The position numbers were made by a program, and so were the translations under genes. This document shows positions 59,869 through 64,000 of a stretch of DNA of 64,000 nt, one piece after another (position 1 is the stretch's first letter; each line of letters starts with the position of its first letter). This DNA is from Takifugu bimaculatus (lineage: Eukaryota > Chordata > Actinopteri > Tetraodontiformes > Tetraodontidae). The notes beneath the pieces are model-generated. The model made no database searches, had not been told where the DNA came from, and saw only the letters and a list, made by a program, of their open reading frames with translations. The stretch is from the NCBI GenBank assembly GCA_004026145.2, contig CP034995.1:3113734-3177733 (forward strand), in the 5' to 3' direction.

Positions 59869-62052
59869 ATCACCACCTTATGCTAATGTTGCATGGTAAA
59901 GGCACCAGGTGCTCCACGTGGAATCTTTATTCACCCTAAAGATTAGTCATCCCAGCCCTAACATGTCCCGTTGATTCATTTATCGCTGTATTGATCTTTT
60001 ATTTACTCGCTCTGAAGTGAGTCAGTGGCACTGCGTCAGTGTGTGTCTCTTAATCCCCTGCGTCAGCACGCGCACATGCTTCTGCTGACTGATGCATCTT
60101 GAGAGTCGCGCACATGCACGCACATGCTAACACACAGACTTCTGTCTTTGCAAGTGTCACTCCCGACAAAGATAATCACTAAAATTATTGAGAACCAACC
60201 GAGCCGCTGTGTAATTGGCCAATTTTGCTGTGGTCTTTGTCTTCCTGCCGCCATTTATCGCTGCTATGACACACGTATGGAGGATGGAACCGTGCCCAGG
60301 CTGCAGAAACTGTGTGCAACCTGCAGCGGCTCTCACAAATCACAGAAGAATTTTTTTATTGACCCCCCTCAGCCTTCGGGAGTCATTTTGTTGACATATA
60401 ACACCTCTGCGGGGAACAGCGGAGAGCAGGAAAATCTACAGCCATTTTATACTTAAAATATAGCTGAGAGATGGCAGATATGCCCACAAGGGTCAGTTCA
60501 GTTGTCAGCCTTTAATGGATGGCTGGATCACTTGCACTGTGTTGGTGTCTTGGGACGCCCATTAAAAAGTTGGCCTTCTTCACAAAGTACTGGGTGGATG
60601 GCTGGATGGATAACACAATATGGAAGTAATAGCAAGGCCTTTTAAGTGACTAATTTGTTTTCCTCATATCGTTTTTGAAGCGACATTAAAAGAAAAGTAC
60701 CGACCACATTGTCTGTGTTTAATTATCCGTGACGTGTAGGCAGATATGTAGAGACTCGTCGGACAGGCATCCAAGAGGGACATAAACAAGAGTAGCTGGA
60801 GGCTGAGGTGCATGTCTGCTAGCGGCGGCGCTATCAAAGCATTTTAAGAGACAGATCTGAGCTGGCCAGCTGTATGTTTTAACATTTGTCCATTTCTGCT
60901 AAGTGTGTTTTGGGAGTGTCCCTGTGTTGTAGTTGTAGCAAATGACCATAAACTTTTACCACCATGCTTTCGCTTCATGTCTAAACCAGATGAGCAAACA
61001 TCCTAATCCTGCATGGGGGGGTGATGAAGCAGTAGGGCACATATGTGCTTGTGTATGCACATTTCCCGCTCCAGCCAGTTGTGAAAAAACTGAAGCTAGC
61101 TTACATCACAAGCTGGTTCAAATCCAAGTGTCTTGGCCCAGAAAGGCCTTGTATAACCTAAGAGATTAATGCCAGAGGAGCTATCTACTGAGGTTACGTA
61201 ATAACCTATAAAATTGGATTGGCCTTGAGATTCTCTCAGTTGCAGGCAGTTTTTCATCTGTAGAGCTCGATTTGGACGTTAGCTTGGACGGTTTTCCCAG
61301 ATGATCTTTTCTGACAGTTCCCTCAGCGTGTGTTTGAAGTTTCCTGACCTCGTTAAATGATGGTATTCCCTCTGCAGCCTGTGAGTCAGAGGTTAAAGAC
61401 TTTTTTCTATGCAGAGGTCATATTAGTCAGCGGCAAAAGAAAAATCAGCAGTACCATAACGCCACCGCTCTAAGCCAATTAGTGTGCCCATTAAGCTCGT
61501 TCCGAAGCTTAAAACCCACCCAGATCGGTCGTCTCTCCACACATTCATTTCAGAAGGCAAATTAATAAGAAATGAGTCTGAACTGTGGGTGCATTTGGAA
61601 GATGCTGATATTGTTTTATTGGCATTCTGCATTTGACTCCCACAATTCTCATTCCTTGTCCATCCCCCCCAGAAGCCCTCGCTAGCTTGACTTGCTGCTC
61701 TTCTGCTGTCAGAAAAGTGAACCTTTTAGAGAGGCTGTCCGTGACCTGAATGCACCATCAGCTGCAGAGAACCGGCAAGTAATGTACACAGATGTCTGTG
61801 TAAAACCCCGACAATGCCTGTCTCCAGTCCTGCTGTCTGACGATTAGCTCTTTCAGTACTTTCTTCAGTGCTTCAGAAATAGTTTTTCTCCTCAAAGCAG
61901 AGTGTGAAGGTGTCAAACTTGAAATATTAAAAGTTTGATTTACGACGGGAGCGTTTGATGGGTCTGTTTTAGAAAGGAAGTGAAGCCCTGTGGGATTATT
62001 AGGATTAGGTTTCAGAGCACGTGTCACTTGGATCATAGTTCTGTTACAGTAG

Positions 62053-62054
<2 letters not shown>

Positions 62055-62146
<92 letters not shown>
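62055..62146. repeat. (GT)46 microsatellite
   Basis: Ninety-two bases of uninterrupted GT, the longest simple repeat in the window. Confidence 0.98.
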
Positions 62147-62148
<2 letters not shown>

Positions 62149-63928
62149 CCCCATTCCCCAGGGTTTGAACAGATCCTGGGAACACTGAGCTCCTGTTAAA
62201 TCAATGCAATCAACCACTGATCGACATTCAGCCCCTCAGTCGCGACGTCGTCCGGGCCGGTAGTGAACGCCGTCTTATCGGCACCATGTTTTATTAATCA
62301 CATCTAAAAATAAACTCACCAATGAATGTAGCTTTATGATGTATGCTTTGTCTCCCAGTGCCGTCACCAAGAGCACTGACCAGGAAGTTCCACTGTAGCA
62401 TTATCGTTGCACGTCAGGAGAATGCGGTTAAGTTAACACGCAGAAATACTCTCTGTAATGTAAATCTGTAGAAAAGCCAACAAAACATTGGTAGCAGTTA
62501 TTAAAGCTGTTAAGTACCAGTAATGAAGCTCATTTGTGTCAGTCAAGCTGTGCCTTTTTCTTTTGAAAATGTCCTCTGAGTCCATTAATTTTAATTTTTA
62601 GGTGTTTTGTTGTAACACTCGCTTTCTCGGGATGGCGAATTAAAACGTACTCCAGGATGAGGCCCTGAACTCACCCAGGGTTCAGAAATATAATGGCTCC
62701 TTGCCTGCCCAATTATAAACCTCGTAAATGCTCTTAATTGTTGTAAATCAGCGATGCGTGACCGCGGCTGGCAAATAAATATGCAGAACCCGCAGAGCAG
62801 GCACATCTGGAAATGTCAGGAGTTGCCTAATCAAGGATTTGCATAATAAAACCGTTTGTAAAGCGACATTTTGTGAGGTTTTCCCCCAGAAAACGCTATT
62901 TTTTAGCGCCCTCACATTTCTTTTGCACGGACCTACATTGACGTGTTCTGTTGAGCATCATTCAGGGCACAAACTCTTCACCAGCCGCACGTCAGTCATG
63001 ATAATGCTCATTTTTGGTTTTAAAAGCAACATTAACAGCAACACACCCCCTGCTAATACGCTCGCGTGAGGCTGCGGGATGGCCCCGGTCAGCACTTGAC
63101 ACAAATGTTCGATATCCTCCCACCCAGGCACACGCTCAACACTTGAGGGATGCGTCCGCTCAGGCGCGCTCTGCTTCTGCCTCATTTCAGCCCGGGTGCC
63201 CGGGGCAGGTTGGAAAGTGGATTTATTTGATCTCTGCCACGGGTGAGAACATAACGGCACACATAACTCAGAGAATCTGTTCACGCACACCTGTCCCACC
63301 ATATGCCGATGCATATGCACGTGTGTGTGGTGTAGAGTCCTGTGTGTGTAACCACTGGTGCGGTGTGTGTGGAAGAGAGAGAGGATGAGGTGGATGTCAC
63401 TTTCTCGGTGTTTTGGATTAAGCGCCCACCAATAGGAGGATTTATGACTAAAGGATTTTACTTTCCGACCTCCAGAGTTCCGTTGAAGATGCGACGTAGT
63501 TCCATGGGCCTAAACTCCACATTCCAGATGAAGATTCTTTATGAATCAAGAGATTTAATTTGGGTCAGTTTTACAGTAGGAAGTTGTAATCCCTGAATTC
63601 TTCAGTAACATGGAAAATTTTGGAAAAAATATTACTTTTTGGTGGTTTGAGGGACCCTGGGCACCCGCAGCACTAACATCCCTCTTGTCAAGTCAGATCA
63701 TCTCTAAACGGGAGGATCACACAGCCCGCAGGATCTTCACCTAAGAGGATCCTTTTGGGGCGTTATGGGGTGTTGATAGGGTTTTCTGCCAAATTCAGGC
63801 CTGTATTGGTTGAAACTTCTCAAGGTCACCCTGGTGCAAGGGGGCCGAAATGTTCGAGGGGGGTTCTAGGTTTAGTGTTTTTGGTTTTGATCTTTGGGTC
63901 CAGTTCATTTCATCATCAAACACTCAAA

Positions 63929-63965
<37 letters not shown>

Positions 63966-64000
63966 TGCACTCTATATTAATAGATTTGTAAATGTTCCTG

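Larger units (their letters stand above)
58910..64000 (+). other. mgat5b intron continuing past the window
   Basis: No further mgat5b exon was recognised. It contains the TA-flanked element at 59295-59868, the long GT repeat at 62055-62146 and a CT/CA repeat at 63930-63965. Confidence 0.5.

Noticed and set aside
1..64000. CRISPR arrays, bacterial operons, rRNA and tRNA genes
   Set aside because: None seen. The repeats are eukaryotic microsatellites and transposons. The tRNA-like B box near 10290 lies in a dispersed repeat without a cloverleaf that I could draw.

Overview
The window is vertebrate nuclear DNA, most likely from a percomorph teleost. Genes are split into many short exons with GT-AG introns often under 100 bp. 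Dinucleotide microsatellites are common, and the repeats are fish-type (hAT-like, LINE, TIR elements, LTRs). The gene families are vertebrate: CANT1, C2H2 zinc fingers with a coiled-coil leader, TMEM132, complement C3/C4/C5 and MGAT5B. Short introns left of the gap suggest a compact, pufferfish-like genome, but the MGAT5B introns are long. The species cannot be fixed from the sequence alone.

Layout, left to right. (1) 1-1153, plus strand: the last four coding exons of a CANT1-type calcium-activated nucleotidase. (2) 1690-3460: a decayed hAT-like transposase on the minus strand, interrupted by a 3' fragment of a LINE. (3) 3611-11486, plus strand: a zinc-finger locus. One coiled-coil leader (two exons) is followed by three tandem two-exon cassettes. 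Each cassette has three zinc fingers, a stop and its own polyA signal, and all joining exons have matching phases. (4) 16760-12266, minus strand: a complete TMEM132 gene (13 coding exons, 1004 codons), closest by eye to TMEM132A. (5) 18412-19183: a probable isolated LTR. (6) 20709-31663, plus strand: a 40-exon complement C3-like gene behind a TATA box. It keeps the beta/alpha processing site but lacks the C3a (anaphylatoxin) exons and the thioester Cys and Gln. Two reading-frame breaks lie near its 3' end, just before a 100-N gap (31680-31779). (7) 32972-58909, plus strand: MGAT5B exons from the membrane anchor to the start of the catalytic domain, spread over 26 kb. The introns hold a hAT MITE with a perfect 8-bp target duplication, a minus-strand LTR and microsatellites. 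(8) 58910-64000: an intron with a TA-flanked MITE and a 46-unit GT repeat.

The genes do not form one pathway. CANT1 and MGAT5B both act in the ER/Golgi on sugar-nucleotide or glycan chemistry, and their human counterparts both lie on 17q25, so the outer genes look like a conserved block. The zinc-finger locus, TMEM132 gene and C3-like gene sit between them. The two most notable items are the C3-like protein without C3a and thioester, and the zinc-finger locus that looks like one leader with three alternative DNA-binding C-termini. All exon calls come from reading splice sites and protein similarity by eye. No alignment or database search was run.
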